A DNA stretch of 64,000 nt from DASVDE01 sp963740065 (GTDB lineage: Bacteria; Actinomycetota; Thermoleophilia; Solirubrobacterales; 70-9). The stretch is taken from assembly GCA_963740065.1 (NCBI GenBank), contig CAVUCS010000004.1, positions 434,001 through 498,000 of the forward strand. The letters run 5' to 3'. Below, one piece after another: positions 43,181 through 50,674 of the stretch (the stretch's first letter is position 1; each line of letters starts with the position of its first letter). The notes under the pieces were generated by a model that saw only the letters and a list, made by a program, of their open reading frames with translations, was not told the origin of the DNA and made no database searches. Position numbers and translations under genes: made by a program.

Positions 43181-44373
43181 CGCTTGGGGGCCTCGGCCCA
43201 TGCGAAGGCCAAGAAGACGAGGAGGTAGGCAGCGCCTATTTCCAGGAGGAGGGCGCCCGAGTCGTTGGCGAGCGTTCCCATCAGGGTGACGGCGAGGGCG
43301 CCGGCAAACCCCGCGCGCATAGCCGGTACACCTTGCAGCCAAACGGCGATTCGGTCGCGGAACCGCCAGGCGATGGCCGCCGAAGCGACGACGACGGGAA
43401 GGCCGGGGATCAACAACGGACGGCCAAAGCTTTGCCCTGTTTCGCTGAGGCGGTGGCCGAAGACGGCGAGCAGGTCCCTTCCCCCGTTCGCCTGCAGGAC
43501 CGTTCGAGTCAGATGCGCATTGGACCCGGTAAGGAGATCGGCGGCGGAGAGGACCACCAGCGCCGGCAACGGCAGGAGGAGGGCGACGAGGGCGAGTCGA
43601 GGCCGTTCGCAGATCAGGGCGGCGGCGACGGCGGCGCCAAACGGCAGCGAGATCGCAGCGCCGACATCGGCCCCATAACGGCCATAAGCGAAGGCGAAGG
43701 CAAGCACCGCGGCGACCACCAGAAAGGCAGCGGCCCCGCGCCGCTGCCGAGTTTGTGGGTCCCACAGCAACCAAAAAGTCGAAAGCGCCGCGCCGGTCCC
43801 GATCAAGATCAGCACCGCCAGGATCGCTTCCAGCTCGTTGCCGATGCCGTAGAAACGATGCCCCGCGGCGGGATTCGGGCCGACCAGAGAGAGCTGGGTG
43901 AGTGGCGAACCGGCGATCACGTCGACCGTGTAGGCGAGCACGGTCGCGCCGCAGGCAAAGGCCAGCGCCCGGTAGCCGCCCAGCGAGGCCATGGTCGCGG
44001 CGCCCAACGCGGGGGCACCGAGCACCAGCATCAACCTCTCGATCGCGACGCTCGGCTCCAGCGCTGCGCCGGCGAGTAGCACCAGTGGCGCGTAGACCAT
44101 CGTCAGCGCCAACATCCGAGCGGCGGGTCTGCCGGCGCGGTCGCGACTTACCGCCAGCGCCAAACCAAAGGTCACCAACCAGACGATCAGGCTGACCCCA
44201 ACCACCGGCCCGCGCCGGTCAGCGACCTCCAAGAGACGCTCGGGGGAGGTGGTGAGAACGGCCATCGGGTCGCCGTCGAAGCCACAACCCACGAGGCGGA
44301 GCCCCAGCAGAACAGCGATCGAGGCGGCGATCAGCGCCGCCGGCGCTATCGTCAAGCCAATGGCCGATCGCAC
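43177..44373 (-). CDS. polytopic membrane protein of unknown function
   Basis: About 398 residues with ten or more hydrophobic helices. One recognisable conserved stretch is SLVGPNPAAGHRFYGIGNELEAILAVL; the tail MGTLANDSGALLLEIGAAYLL is also likely conserved. This actinobacterial family has no assigned role. The charge pattern gives no clear transporter signature. The start is uncertain: GTG 44373 or TTG 44355 fit, as the longer frame overlaps the divergent HemQ-like gene. Its stop is inside a hairpin, followed by the glycosyltransferase gene, so a common role in envelope lipid glycosylation is possible. Confidence 0.72.
   Translation of the reverse strand: MRSAIGLTIAPAALIAASIAVLLGLRLVGCGFDGDPMAVLTTSPERLLEVADRRGPVVGVSLIVWLVTFGLALAVSRDRAGRPAARMLALTMVYAPLVLLAGAALEPSVAIERLMLVLGAPALGAATMASLGGYRALAFACGATVLAYTVDVIAGSPLTQLSLVGPNPAAGHRFYGIGNELEAILAVLILIGTGAALSTFWLLWDPQTRQRRGAAAFLVVAAVLAFAFAYGRYGADVGAAISLPFGAAVAAALICERPRLALVALLLPLPALVVLSAADLLTGSNAHLTRTVLQANGGRDLLAVFGHRLSETGQSFGRPLLIPGLPVVVASAAIAWRFRDRIAVWLQGVPAMRAGFAGALAVTLMGTLANDSGALLLEIGAAYLLVFLAFAWAEAPKR
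44347..44352 (+). promoter_or_regulatory. -10 hexamer TATCGT of the HemQ-like gene, leaderless
   Basis: TATCGT ends 7 nt before ATG 44360, which supports this start over the longer open frame. Confidence 0.4.
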
Positions 44374-45052
44374 GTTTGCCAAGTTCACGTTCTTCAAGCT
44401 TGATCCCGAATGGCGCCGCCGCGACGCCGACCTGCGCGCCACGGACAAGAGAGAGTTCTTGGCGGCCTGTGAGGATTTCGCATTGGACCGCTCGCTACGG
44501 GCCTACTCAACCATAGGCACGCGCGGTGACGTCGACCTGGTCTTGCTCACCCAGAGTCCCAACCTCGACGACCTGCACACATTCCACGTCGTCCTCGGCC
44601 AAAGCGGCCTGGCCAAATGGGCGGACACGCCGTACTCCTATCTCGCGATGACCAAACGCTCGCCCTACTCGGATGAGGCGGCGCGGCCGGAGATCTGCGT
44701 CTCGGAGCGCAGATACCTGTTCCTCTACCCGATGGTCAAGCAGCGCCGCTGGTACGGCCTGCCGGCGGAGGAGCGCGGTCGGATCATGAGAAGCCACATC
44801 GAAGTCGGCCGCCGTCACCCGGAAATCACGATCAACACCACCTATTCCTTTGGGCTCGACGACCAGGAGTTCGTGGTCGCCTTTGAAGGAGATGACCCGG
44901 GGGAGTTCCTCGACCTGGTCAACGAGCTTCGCCCCACCGAGTCAAGCGAATACACGGAGCGTGAGACGCCGATCTTCACCTGCGTCGCGATGTCGGTGCG
45001 CCGGGCGCTGGACGCTCTCGACGGCGCCCCCAGCCTCGCCGCCGTGCCATGA
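44360..45052 (+). CDS. chlorite dismutase/HemQ-family protein
   Basis: A 230-residue dimeric-barrel heme protein. Motifs: FTFFKLDPEWRRRD, YSTIGTRGDVDLVLLTQSP, YLFLYPMVKQRRWYGLPAEERG, then MRSHIEVGRRHPEITINTTYSFGLDDQEFVVAFEGD, where the proximal heme His is expected. In actinobacteria this family includes coproheme decarboxylase (HemQ), the last heme-forming step. True chlorite dismutation needs a distal Arg that cannot be confirmed here. It is followed by a CxxC protein, ferredoxin reductase, BolA and glutaredoxin, which favours heme/iron metabolism. Confidence 0.8.
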   Translation: MADRTFAKFTFFKLDPEWRRRDADLRATDKREFLAACEDFALDRSLRAYSTIGTRGDVDLVLLTQSPNLDDLHTFHVVLGQSGLAKWADTPYSYLAMTKRSPYSDEAARPEICVSERRYLFLYPMVKQRRWYGLPAEERGRIMRSHIEVGRRHPEITINTTYSFGLDDQEFVVAFEGDDPGEFLDLVNELRPTESSEYTERETPIFTCVAMSVRRALDALDGAPSLAAVP

Positions 45053-45588
45053 CCACAACGGCTCTCAGCTACGCAATCGACGATCAAGACCACCTGATCC
45101 GACTCGATCAGGGCTACTACAGATTCGCCGCGGAAAACGGTTGGAGCGAGGCCGGCGACAGCCTCGGCCGTTCCCTCTGGGACTTCGTCGCCGGGAATGA
45201 GATGCGGAATTTGCAGCGGATGCTGGTGCGGCGGATCCGTGACGAGGTGCGCAACGTCAAACTCCCCTTCCGCTGCGACGGGCCAAAGGTGCGCCGGGAG
45301 ATGGACATCCAAATCGCCGCGCATCCATCCGGCAAGGTGGTGCTTTTCTCGGCTCGCCTCCGCTCCGAAGAGACGCGCGAGGCGATCCAGCCGATGCTCG
45401 ACCCCAGCTCCCCACGAGACGATGAGACGCTCGAAATGTGCGGCTGGTGCGACCGCTTCAACGTCGATGGAGAGTGGATGGAGATCGAGGAAGCGGCGGC
45501 CCGCCTGGAGCTCTTCGGGCGCCTGGAGCTGCCGCAGATCAGCCATGGCATCTGCCCCGGTTGCAACGAGATGTTGCTCGCCGCGTAG
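45049..45588 (+). CDS. PAS-like protein with CxxC...CxxC C-terminal module
   Basis: A 179-residue protein. Residues 1-110 resemble a PAS fold with a heme- or ligand-type cavity (RLDQGYYRFAAENGW, LGRSLWDFVAGNEMR, VRREMDIQIAAHPSGKVVLFS). The C-terminus has MCGWCDRFNVDGEWMEIEE and ISHGICPGCNEMLL, a four-Cys module common at the end of bacterial sensor proteins that probably binds zinc or responds to redox. It overlaps the HemQ-like gene by 4 bp, so it may be a sensor or partner for heme synthesis. The function is unproven. Confidence 0.72.
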   Translation: MTTTALSYAIDDQDHLIRLDQGYYRFAAENGWSEAGDSLGRSLWDFVAGNEMRNLQRMLVRRIRDEVRNVKLPFRCDGPKVRREMDIQIAAHPSGKVVLFSARLRSEETREAIQPMLDPSSPRDDETLEMCGWCDRFNVDGEWMEIEEAAARLELFGRLELPQISHGICPGCNEMLLAA

Positions 45589-45606
45589 GCGAGCAGCGTC
45601 GTTCCC

Positions 45607-45612
45607 TATTCT
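45607..45612 (+). promoter_or_regulatory. -10 hexamer TATTCT of fprA, leaderless
   Basis: TATTCT ends 10 nt before ATG 45623, which supports this start although the frame is open upstream. Confidence 0.4.
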
Positions 45613-45622
45613 TCCGCGTCCA

Positions 45623-47035
45623 ATGACCCAGATCGGAACCCCTGAAACCCCCCTTCGCGTCGCCATCGTCGGCGCCGGCCCTTCCGGCTTCTACGCGGCT
45701 GAGCACATCCTCAAAAACGAGGAGACGCATGCCCAGGTCGACCTCTTTGACCGCCTCCCCACCCCCTACGGGCTGGTCCGCGGCGGCGTGGCCCCCGACC
45801 ACCCCAAGATCAAGTCGGTGATCCGCGTCTACGAAAGAACGGCGGCGCGAGAGGGGTTCCGCTTCTTCGGCAACGTCAAGGTCGGCCACGACATCGAGGT
45901 CGAGGATCTCGAGCGGCTCTACCACGCGATCGTCTTCACGGTCGGCTGTGAAACCGATCGCCAGCTCGGCGTCCCAGGCGAGGAGCTGCCCGGTAGCCAT
46001 GCGGCAACCGCCTTCGTCGGCTGGTACAACGCCCACCCCGACTACGCCGGAGAAGACTTCGACCTCTCCTGCGAGCGTGCGGTGGTGATCGGCAACGGCA
46101 ACGTGGCGATGGATGTCGCCCGGATGCTCGCCCTGACCGACAGCGAGCTTCACCAGACCGACACCGCCGACCACGCGATCGAGATGCTGGACGCCAAGAA
46201 GATCCGCGAGATCGTCGTGCTCGGACGCCGCGGGCCGGCTCAAGCCGCCTTCACCAACCCCGAGATCAAAGAGCTGGGAGAGATGGAGGACGCCGACGTG
46301 ATCGTCGACCCCTCCGAGGTCGAGCTGGATGAGGCGAGTGCCGCTTACCTCGAGTCCGACGAAGCCGACAAGACAACCCGGGTCAACGTCGAGACCCTGC
46401 GCGCGTTCTCCCAGCGCGAGCCGGAGGGCAAGAAACAGCGGATCGTCCTGCGCTTCCTCGCCTCTCCGGTCGAGATCCAAGGCGATGGCAAGGTCGAGAA
46501 GATCGTGATCGGCCGCAACGAGCTGGTCGAGGAGGGCGGCACCCTGCGCGCCAAGGACACCGGCGAGCGCGAAGAGCTGGAGTGCGGCCTGGTGCTGCGC
46601 TCGGTCGGCTACACCGGCATCCCGATCGAGGGCGTCCCCTTCGACGAGAAGCGCGGCCTGATCCTCAACGAGGGCGGCCGCGTGCTCGACTCCCACGACG
46701 CCGGCCACAAGGTCGGCCATTACACGGCGGGCTGGATTAAGCGGGGCCCGTCCGGAGTGATCGGCACCAACAAGAAAGACGCGTTGGAGACGGTCCAGCA
46801 CCTGCTCGCCGACGTCGAGTCTCAAACCCTGCTCAGTCCCGAGAAGCCCGAGCCCTCCGCGGTTGAGGACCTGCTCGCCGAGCGCGACGTCCGCTACATC
46901 ACTTTCGACGACTGGCAGGCGATCGACCAAGCCGAAGTCGGCCGCGGCGAGCCCCACGGTCGCCCCCGGGTCAAGTTCGTCCAGGTCGACGAGATGCTGG
47001 AGCACGCCGGCGCCCTGGACGCGAGCAAACGCTGA
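45623..47035 (+). CDS. fprA: ferredoxin/adrenodoxin-type NADP reductase FprA
   Basis: A 470-residue flavoprotein of the adrenodoxin reductase family, which passes electrons between NADPH and ferredoxin. FAD site VAIVGAGPSGFYAAEHIL, the family motif PTPYGLVRGGVAPDHPKIK, NADP site VVIGNGNVAMDVARML, LGRRGPAQAAFTNPEIKEL and the C-terminal AGWIKRGPSGVIGTNKKDA are all intact. A tail of about 80 residues (VEDLLAERDVRYITFDDWQAI) completes the normal size. The stop overlaps the bolA start by one base, so the genes are translationally coupled. It may reduce ferredoxins for Fe-S assembly or heme synthesis. Confidence 0.95.
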   Translation: MTQIGTPETPLRVAIVGAGPSGFYAAEHILKNEETHAQVDLFDRLPTPYGLVRGGVAPDHPKIKSVIRVYERTAAREGFRFFGNVKVGHDIEVEDLERLYHAIVFTVGCETDRQLGVPGEELPGSHAATAFVGWYNAHPDYAGEDFDLSCERAVVIGNGNVAMDVARMLALTDSELHQTDTADHAIEMLDAKKIREIVVLGRRGPAQAAFTNPEIKELGEMEDADVIVDPSEVELDEASAAYLESDEADKTTRVNVETLRAFSQREPEGKKQRIVLRFLASPVEIQGDGKVEKIVIGRNELVEEGGTLRAKDTGEREELECGLVLRSVGYTGIPIEGVPFDEKRGLILNEGGRVLDSHDAGHKVGHYTAGWIKRGPSGVIGTNKKDALETVQHLLADVESQTLLSPEKPEPSAVEDLLAERDVRYITFDDWQAIDQAEVGRGEPHGRPRVKFVQVDEMLEHAGALDASKR

Positions 47036-47271
47036 TGGCCGCCGACCTGGCGGAGCTGAAAGGGATGATCGAGGCGGCGCTTCCGGGCGCGACGGTCGAA
47101 GTGATCGACGAAACCGGCGCCGGAGACCATCTGCGAGCCGACGTGTCCGCAGCGCAGTTCGATGGACTTTCTCGGATCGATCAGCATCGGCTGGTCAAGG
47201 CCGCGGTCAAGGAACGCTTCGACGACGGCACGATCCACGCCCTCAGCGTCAAGACCCACGTTCCCGGATAG
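47035..47271 (+). CDS. bolA: BolA family protein
   Basis: A 78-residue BolA/YrbA domain. It shows the core ELKGMIEAALPGATVEVIDETGAGDHLRADVSAAQFDG with a helix-turn-helix-like end HRLVKAAVKERFDDGTIHALSVKTH, where His in IHAL is the usual cluster ligand. BolA proteins pair with monothiol glutaredoxins to hold a shared [2Fe-2S] cluster, and the glutaredoxin gene is next (13 bp). The ATG overlaps the fprA stop (TGATG). Confidence 0.92.
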   Translation: MAADLAELKGMIEAALPGATVEVIDETGAGDHLRADVSAAQFDGLSRIDQHRLVKAAVKERFDDGTIHALSVKTHVPG

Positions 47272-47272
47272 C

Positions 47273-47278
47273 TAGTCT
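47273..47278 (+). promoter_or_regulatory. -10 hexamer TAGTCT of grxD
   Basis: TAGTCT ends 6 nt before ATG 47285. This favours ATG over the earlier GTG 47279 and means grxD may be transcribed apart from bolA. Confidence 0.4.
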
Positions 47279-47284
47279 GTGCGC

Positions 47285-47668
47285 ATGGCCGATCCTGAGT
47301 TGAAGTCAAAGGTTGAGGAGCTGATTGGGGCCAACCCGGTGCTGCTCTTCATGAAAGGGACACCGGAGATGCCGCGCTGCGGCTTCTCAATGCGGGTCGT
47401 GCAGGTGCTCGACACGATGAACGTCGACTACGGCGCGATCGACGTCCTCCCGGCGCTGCAACCGCTGCGCGAGGTAACCGCCGAGATCTCCGACTGGCAA
47501 ACCTTCCCCCAGCTTTACGTCAATGGCGAGCTGCTCGGCGGCGCCGACATCGTCGAGGAGATGTTCGAGTCCGGCGAGCTGGCGGAAGCGCTCGGGGTCG
47601 AGCAACCAGAGGCCGCCCAGGCGCCTCCGGAGGCGCCGGCGCAGTCGCCCCCCCTCCAAATCGAGTAG
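47285..47668 (+). CDS. grxD: monothiol glutaredoxin (Grx4/GrxD)
   Basis: A 127-residue CGFS-type glutaredoxin that carries and delivers [2Fe-2S] clusters. Active site PRCGFSMRV (Cys32), with LLFMKGTPEMP before it, the cis-Pro loop WQTFPQLYVNGELLGGADIVEEM and the Gly-Gly-Asp end. A C-terminal tail of about 25 residues is Ala/Pro/Gln-rich and not part of the fold. Next to bolA it forms the known BolA-Grx pair. Start chosen from the -10 box at 47273. Confidence 0.93.
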   Translation: MADPELKSKVEELIGANPVLLFMKGTPEMPRCGFSMRVVQVLDTMNVDYGAIDVLPALQPLREVTAEISDWQTFPQLYVNGELLGGADIVEEMFESGELAEALGVEQPEAAQAPPEAPAQSPPLQIE

Positions 47669-47721
47669 CCGCCCAGCCTCGGATTGGTTTCACCGCTCCC
47701 TCTCGCGGGTAGCCGGGTTGT

Positions 47722-48504
47722 ATGAACTCAATGCGCAGGGGACTGATCTGGACAATCGTGCTTGCAGTCGCACTGACTGCCTCCACGGCGGCGGTGGCGA
47801 CGGCAACGAAGCCAACCGTGGTGCGAGCCGGGAACCTGGTTCTCAGGATCAACGGAGGGTTCGCGCCGAAGAAGCTGCCAAAGAAGAAGCTGGCGCCGAT
47901 CCGCTTGTTCGGATCCGGCAACATCTCCACGGTCGACGGCGCTCAACCACCCGTCGCGAAGACGATCTCGATCGACTTCGACAAGCAGGGCACGATCAAC
48001 GCCCGCGGCCTTGCCCGCTGCACGGCCGGCAGACTGCAGGCCCGGCCCACCGGTGAGGCCAAGAAGGCGTGCCGCAAGGCGATTGTCGGCAAGGGCAGCA
48101 CCACGGTGAGGGTGGCGTTCCCCGACTCCATCCCGTTCAACGCGACCGGCCCGCTCGTATTCTTCAACGGCGGCGTCAAGGGCAAGACCACCACCCTCCT
48201 TATTCACGCATACGTCGCCGTTCCAACCCCGACCGCGATCGTCACGACGGTCAAGGTCAAGAAGATCCACAAGGGTCGCTACGGGACCCGCGCGACCGCC
48301 AAGATCCCCGTCATCGCCGGCGGCAGCGGAGCCGTCACCCGATTCAACCTCTCGATCAAACGGGACTTCAAGCGGGGCGGCAAGCGCCAGAGCTATTTGC
48401 TGGCCCGCTGCCAGCGAGGCAGTCTCGCGGCACACGGAATCGGCACCTTCAGCGACGGAACCCGCCTCACGGGGACGATCGTGCGGCCCTGCAAGTCGCG
48501 CTGA
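47722..48504 (+). CDS. secreted protein of unknown function (Solirubrobacter-type)
   Basis: A 260-residue exported protein. Signal peptide at residues 1-29 (RGLIWTIVLAVALTASTAAVATA). The mature part is basic and beta-rich, beginning TVVRAGNLVLRINGGFAPKKLPKKKLAPI, with GSGNISTVDG, CTAGRLQARPTGEAKKACRKAIVGKG (Cys pair), and the ending CQRGSLAAHGIGTFSDGTRLTGTIVRPC (second Cys pair). This plan recurs in many Thermoleophilia surface proteins, but no function is known. The stop lies in a hairpin shared with the convergent erpA-like gene. Confidence 0.72.
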   Translation: MNSMRRGLIWTIVLAVALTASTAAVATATKPTVVRAGNLVLRINGGFAPKKLPKKKLAPIRLFGSGNISTVDGAQPPVAKTISIDFDKQGTINARGLARCTAGRLQARPTGEAKKACRKAIVGKGSTTVRVAFPDSIPFNATGPLVFFNGGVKGKTTTLLIHAYVAVPTPTAIVTTVKVKKIHKGRYGTRATAKIPVIAGGSGAVTRFNLSIKRDFKRGGKRQSYLLARCQRGSLAAHGIGTFSDGTRLTGTIVRPCKSR

Positions 48505-48517
48505 GCGAATCGCTCAG
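48501..48517. terminator. short hairpin shared by two convergent stops
   Basis: CTGAGCG/CGCTCAG arms around AAT. The plus-strand TGA (48502-48504) and the minus-strand TGA (48516-48514) sit in the two arms. A bidirectional terminator without T-tract is plausible. Confidence 0.5.
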
Positions 48518-48891
48518 ACGGCGGCGGGGTCGGCGTCTTCTTTCACTTGGAAAGAAGAGCCACAGCCACAGGCGGCGACGACGTTCGGGTTATTGACTTG
48601 GAACCCGGCGCCCTGCAGGCCCTCGACGTAGTCGACTTCCGAGCCGAAGACGAACTGCATGCTGACCTTGTCGACGACCACTGCGACGCCGTCGACCTCA
48701 AAGAGGTTGTCGTCGTCCTTGGCGCGGTCGAAGGCAAGCGCGTACTGGAAGCCGGAGCAGCCGCCGCCGCGCACCGCGACGCGCAGCGCTTGGTCTTGGG
48801 AATCGTCCTGCCCGCCGAGTAGCTCGCCGATTTTCTCGGCCGCCTTGTCGGTCAGGGTGATTGCCGCTTGCGGGGTCTCGGCTTCGGTCAC
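48514..48891 (-). CDS. A-type iron-sulfur carrier protein (HesB/ErpA-like)
   Basis: A 125-residue IscA/ErpA/SufA-family protein that transfers Fe-S clusters to apo-enzymes. The three cluster cysteines are intact: Cys45 in RGGGCSGFQYAL, and Cys108 and Cys110 in VAACGCGSSF. ITLTDKAAEKIGELL is the usual N-terminal motif. An acidic C-terminus (EDADPAAV) is extra. The start GTG 48891 gives the standard N-terminus; a longer frame to 49011 overlaps the degV promoter. It lies near bolA-grxD and fprA. Confidence 0.92.
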   Translation of the reverse strand: MTEAETPQAAITLTDKAAEKIGELLGGQDDSQDQALRVAVRGGGCSGFQYALAFDRAKDDDNLFEVDGVAVVVDKVSMQFVFGSEVDYVEGLQGAGFQVNNPNVVAACGCGSSFQVKEDADPAAV

Positions 48892-48976
48892 TTCACAAAG
48901 TGTAGCCACCCGTCCACCCGCACAGGCGGATGTCCTCCGCTTCGCGTCCGGGCATTCGCTCTGACACACTTGCGAT

Positions 48977-49846
48977 GTGAGTCCGCCAACCGCCGTCGTC
49001 TGCGACACCACGGCCTACCTTCCGACCGAGTTGACGGCGAAGCGGGGGATCGAAGTGGTCAGCCTCTATGTCGCTATTGAGGGGGACCAGCGGCCCGAAT
49101 CGAACATCGGCGACTACGGCGAGTTCTTCGAACGGTTGCGCGCTTCTGACAGCGGCTTCACCACCTCTCAGCCATCGGTCGGGGACTTCGTCGCCGTCTA
49201 CGAGCCGCTGCTCGACGCCGGTCGTGAGATCGTTTCGATCCACATCTCCGCGGGCATATCCGGGACCTTCGAAGCCGCCGAGCAGGCGCGCGACCGCCTC
49301 ATTGCCGAGGGCAAGGATGGCGAGCGCATCCACGTCTTCGACTCGCGTTCGGCGGCCGGCGGAATGGGACTCTGCGTGCTGGCCGCCTCTGCGGCAGCAG
49401 CCGCGGGGGAGGACGGAGAGGCCGTTCTCGCCAGGGCCGCACAAGCTCGCGAAGAGCTGAAGATGTGGTTCGCTGTCGATACGCTCGAGTACCTGCGGCG
49501 CGGCGGCCGCATCGGCGGCGCCCGCGCCTGGATCGGCTCGGCCTTGAAGATCAAGCCGATTCTCACCCTGGAGGAGGAGATCACCCCGATCGAACGGGTC
49601 CGCACTCGCGCTCGTGCCCTGGAGCGGTTGCGTGGCTACGCCCGCCAGCGCCAAGAGGCCGGAGCCTACGGCTGGGTCGTTCAACACATCCAAGACTCCG
49701 AGACCGCGGCTGGCCTGGTCGACGACTGCTACGAGATCTTCAACTGCGACCCGGTCTTCGTCTCGGAAATCGGCGCGGTGCTCGGCGCCCACGTCGGCCC
49801 GGGACTACTCGGCGTCGGCAGCGTTACAAAATCGGTTCTGAGCTAG
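48977..49846 (+). CDS. DegV family fatty-acid-binding protein
   Basis: A 289-residue DegV/FakB-like protein. FakB proteins hold a fatty acid for phosphorylation by the kinase FakA, feeding exogenous acids into phospholipids. Motifs: VVCDTTAYLPTELTAKRGIEVVSLYV, TTSQPSVGDFVAVYEPLL (TSQP), HISAGISGTFEAAEQAR, FDSRSAAGGMG and the lid DTLEYLRRGGRIGGARAWIGSALKIKPIL. All lipid-contacting motifs are present. No FakA kinase gene is in the window. Start: GTG. Confidence 0.92.
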   Translation: MSPPTAVVCDTTAYLPTELTAKRGIEVVSLYVAIEGDQRPESNIGDYGEFFERLRASDSGFTTSQPSVGDFVAVYEPLLDAGREIVSIHISAGISGTFEAAEQARDRLIAEGKDGERIHVFDSRSAAGGMGLCVLAASAAAAAGEDGEAVLARAAQAREELKMWFAVDTLEYLRRGGRIGGARAWIGSALKIKPILTLEEEITPIERVRTRARALERLRGYARQRQEAGAYGWVVQHIQDSETAAGLVDDCYEIFNCDPVFVSEIGAVLGAHVGPGLLGVGSVTKSVLS

Positions 49847-50094
49847 CGGCGTCTGCGCAGGGCCATCAGCCCGCCGATCGCGAAGCCGGCGATCGCCGCG
49901 CCCACGATCAGCTGGGAGCGGTGCTCACGAACCTGGCGCTTCCAGTCGGTCAGCTCGACGACACGCCCGCGCAGCTGCTCGACTGTGCGGCCGAGGTCCT
50001 GGCGCTGAGTAACGAGGTCACGGCGAATCTCCTCCGCCGAGCGACCGGGCGCACCGGCCGTGGAGGGACGAACGGGCTCCGGGTGCGCGCTCAT
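49843..50094 (-). CDS. DUF3618-type small membrane protein
   Basis: An 83-residue protein. The conserved N-terminal motif RSAEEIRRDLVTQRQDLGRTVEQLRGRV identifies DUF3618. A single C-terminal helix (LIVGAAIAGFAIGGLMAL, 63-80) ends in RRRR. Together with the next two genes it forms a three-gene set of small envelope proteins common in actinobacteria, whose function is unknown. It overlaps degV (convergent, 4 bp) and the upstream holin-like gene (4 bp). Confidence 0.85.
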   Translation of the reverse strand: MSAHPEPVRPSTAGAPGRSAEEIRRDLVTQRQDLGRTVEQLRGRVVELTDWKRQVREHRSQLIVGAAIAGFAIGGLMALRRRR

Positions 50095-50522
50095 CTCGTC
50101 TCCCCTTCGAACATCTCTTTGGTCCGCTTCGCCTCTTCGATCGCCTGCGTGGGCACCGGTGGTGCACCTGCCTGAACCGAGCGGTAGGCGAAGAAGCCGG
50201 CGGCGGCGGCGATCAGGAGGAATATCGCGGCCTCGATGAAGAAACCCGGCCACGCCTTGCCGTTGAAGACTTCCTCGTTGAGCAGCCAGGCGAAGCCCTC
50301 CATGATCAAGATCAACGCCAGGAAGGCAAAGGCGCCCGCGGCCAACCCGACGACGGATCCGCGCAGGATCTTGCCGACTTTCTCGGTGACTTCCGCCTTG
50401 GCGAGCTCGATCTCCTCGCGAACCAGCGAAGAGGCCTTCTCGGATACATCGAAGATCAGCTCGGCGACGGACTTGTCTTCGCCGGGCTCCGGAGCCGGCG
50501 GGGTCTGGCCTGAAGTCTCCAT
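50091..50522 (-). CDS. Holin-X/phage-holin-superfamily-III-like membrane protein
   Basis: A 143-residue protein with SVAELIFDVSEKASSLVREEIELAKAEVTEKVGK, the amphipathic helix diagnostic of the family, then two transmembrane helices (about 57-80 and 91-112) and a charged tail. Despite the holin name, chromosomal members in actinobacteria are not linked to phages; a membrane-stress or envelope role is assumed. There is no phage gene nearby. It overlaps the DUF3618 gene by 4 bp and lies 2 bp after a 44-residue gene. Confidence 0.85.
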   Translation of the reverse strand: METSGQTPPAPEPGEDKSVAELIFDVSEKASSLVREEIELAKAEVTEKVGKILRGSVVGLAAGAFAFLALILIMEGFAWLLNEEVFNGKAWPGFFIEAAIFLLIAAAAGFFAYRSVQAGAPPVPTQAIEEAKRTKEMFEGETR

Positions 50523-50524
50523 CC

Positions 50525-50659
50525 CTATTCCGGCGGTTCCTCGTCGAAGACGCGGCGCCAGAGAATGCCGGCGGCGCGCGCGGCGAGGAGGCTGGCGAGG
50601 GCGCTGGCCGCGGTCAGCAGCCCGCTCCACATCATGCGTCTGACGATGTCGTTCTCCAC
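50525..50659 (-). CDS. 44-residue membrane protein, DUF4235-like
   Basis: A very small gene, GTG 50659 to TAG 50527-50525. The product is essentially one transmembrane helix (MMWSGLLTAASALASLLAAR), then AAGILWRRVFDEEPPE. The aromatic-basic-acidic end resembles DUF4235 proteins that accompany DUF3618 and holin-like genes. Support: tight spacing (2 bp) to the next gene, a TAAGGT box 8 nt before the GTG and a sensible protein. ATG 50635 is an alternative start. Confidence 0.62.
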   Translation of the reverse strand: MENDIVRRMMWSGLLTAASALASLLAARAAGILWRRVFDEEPPE

Positions 50660-50667
50660 GACGCTCG

Positions 50668-50673
50668 ACCTTA
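50668..50673 (-). promoter_or_regulatory. -10 hexamer TAAGGT of the small envelope operon, leaderless
   Basis: Minus-strand TAAGGT, 8 nt before GTG 50659. It lies in the gap between the TetR stop and the 44-residue gene. Confidence 0.4.
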
Positions 50674-50674
50674 C

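Noticed and set aside
44360..45052. True chlorite dismutase for perchlorate respiration
   Set aside because: No perchlorate reductase genes are near, and actinobacterial members of this family mostly serve heme synthesis; it was kept as HemQ-like.
50091..50522. Holin-like gene as evidence of a prophage
   Set aside because: There are no phage structural, integrase or lysis genes nearby; chromosomal Holin-X genes beside DUF3618 are normal in actinobacteria.
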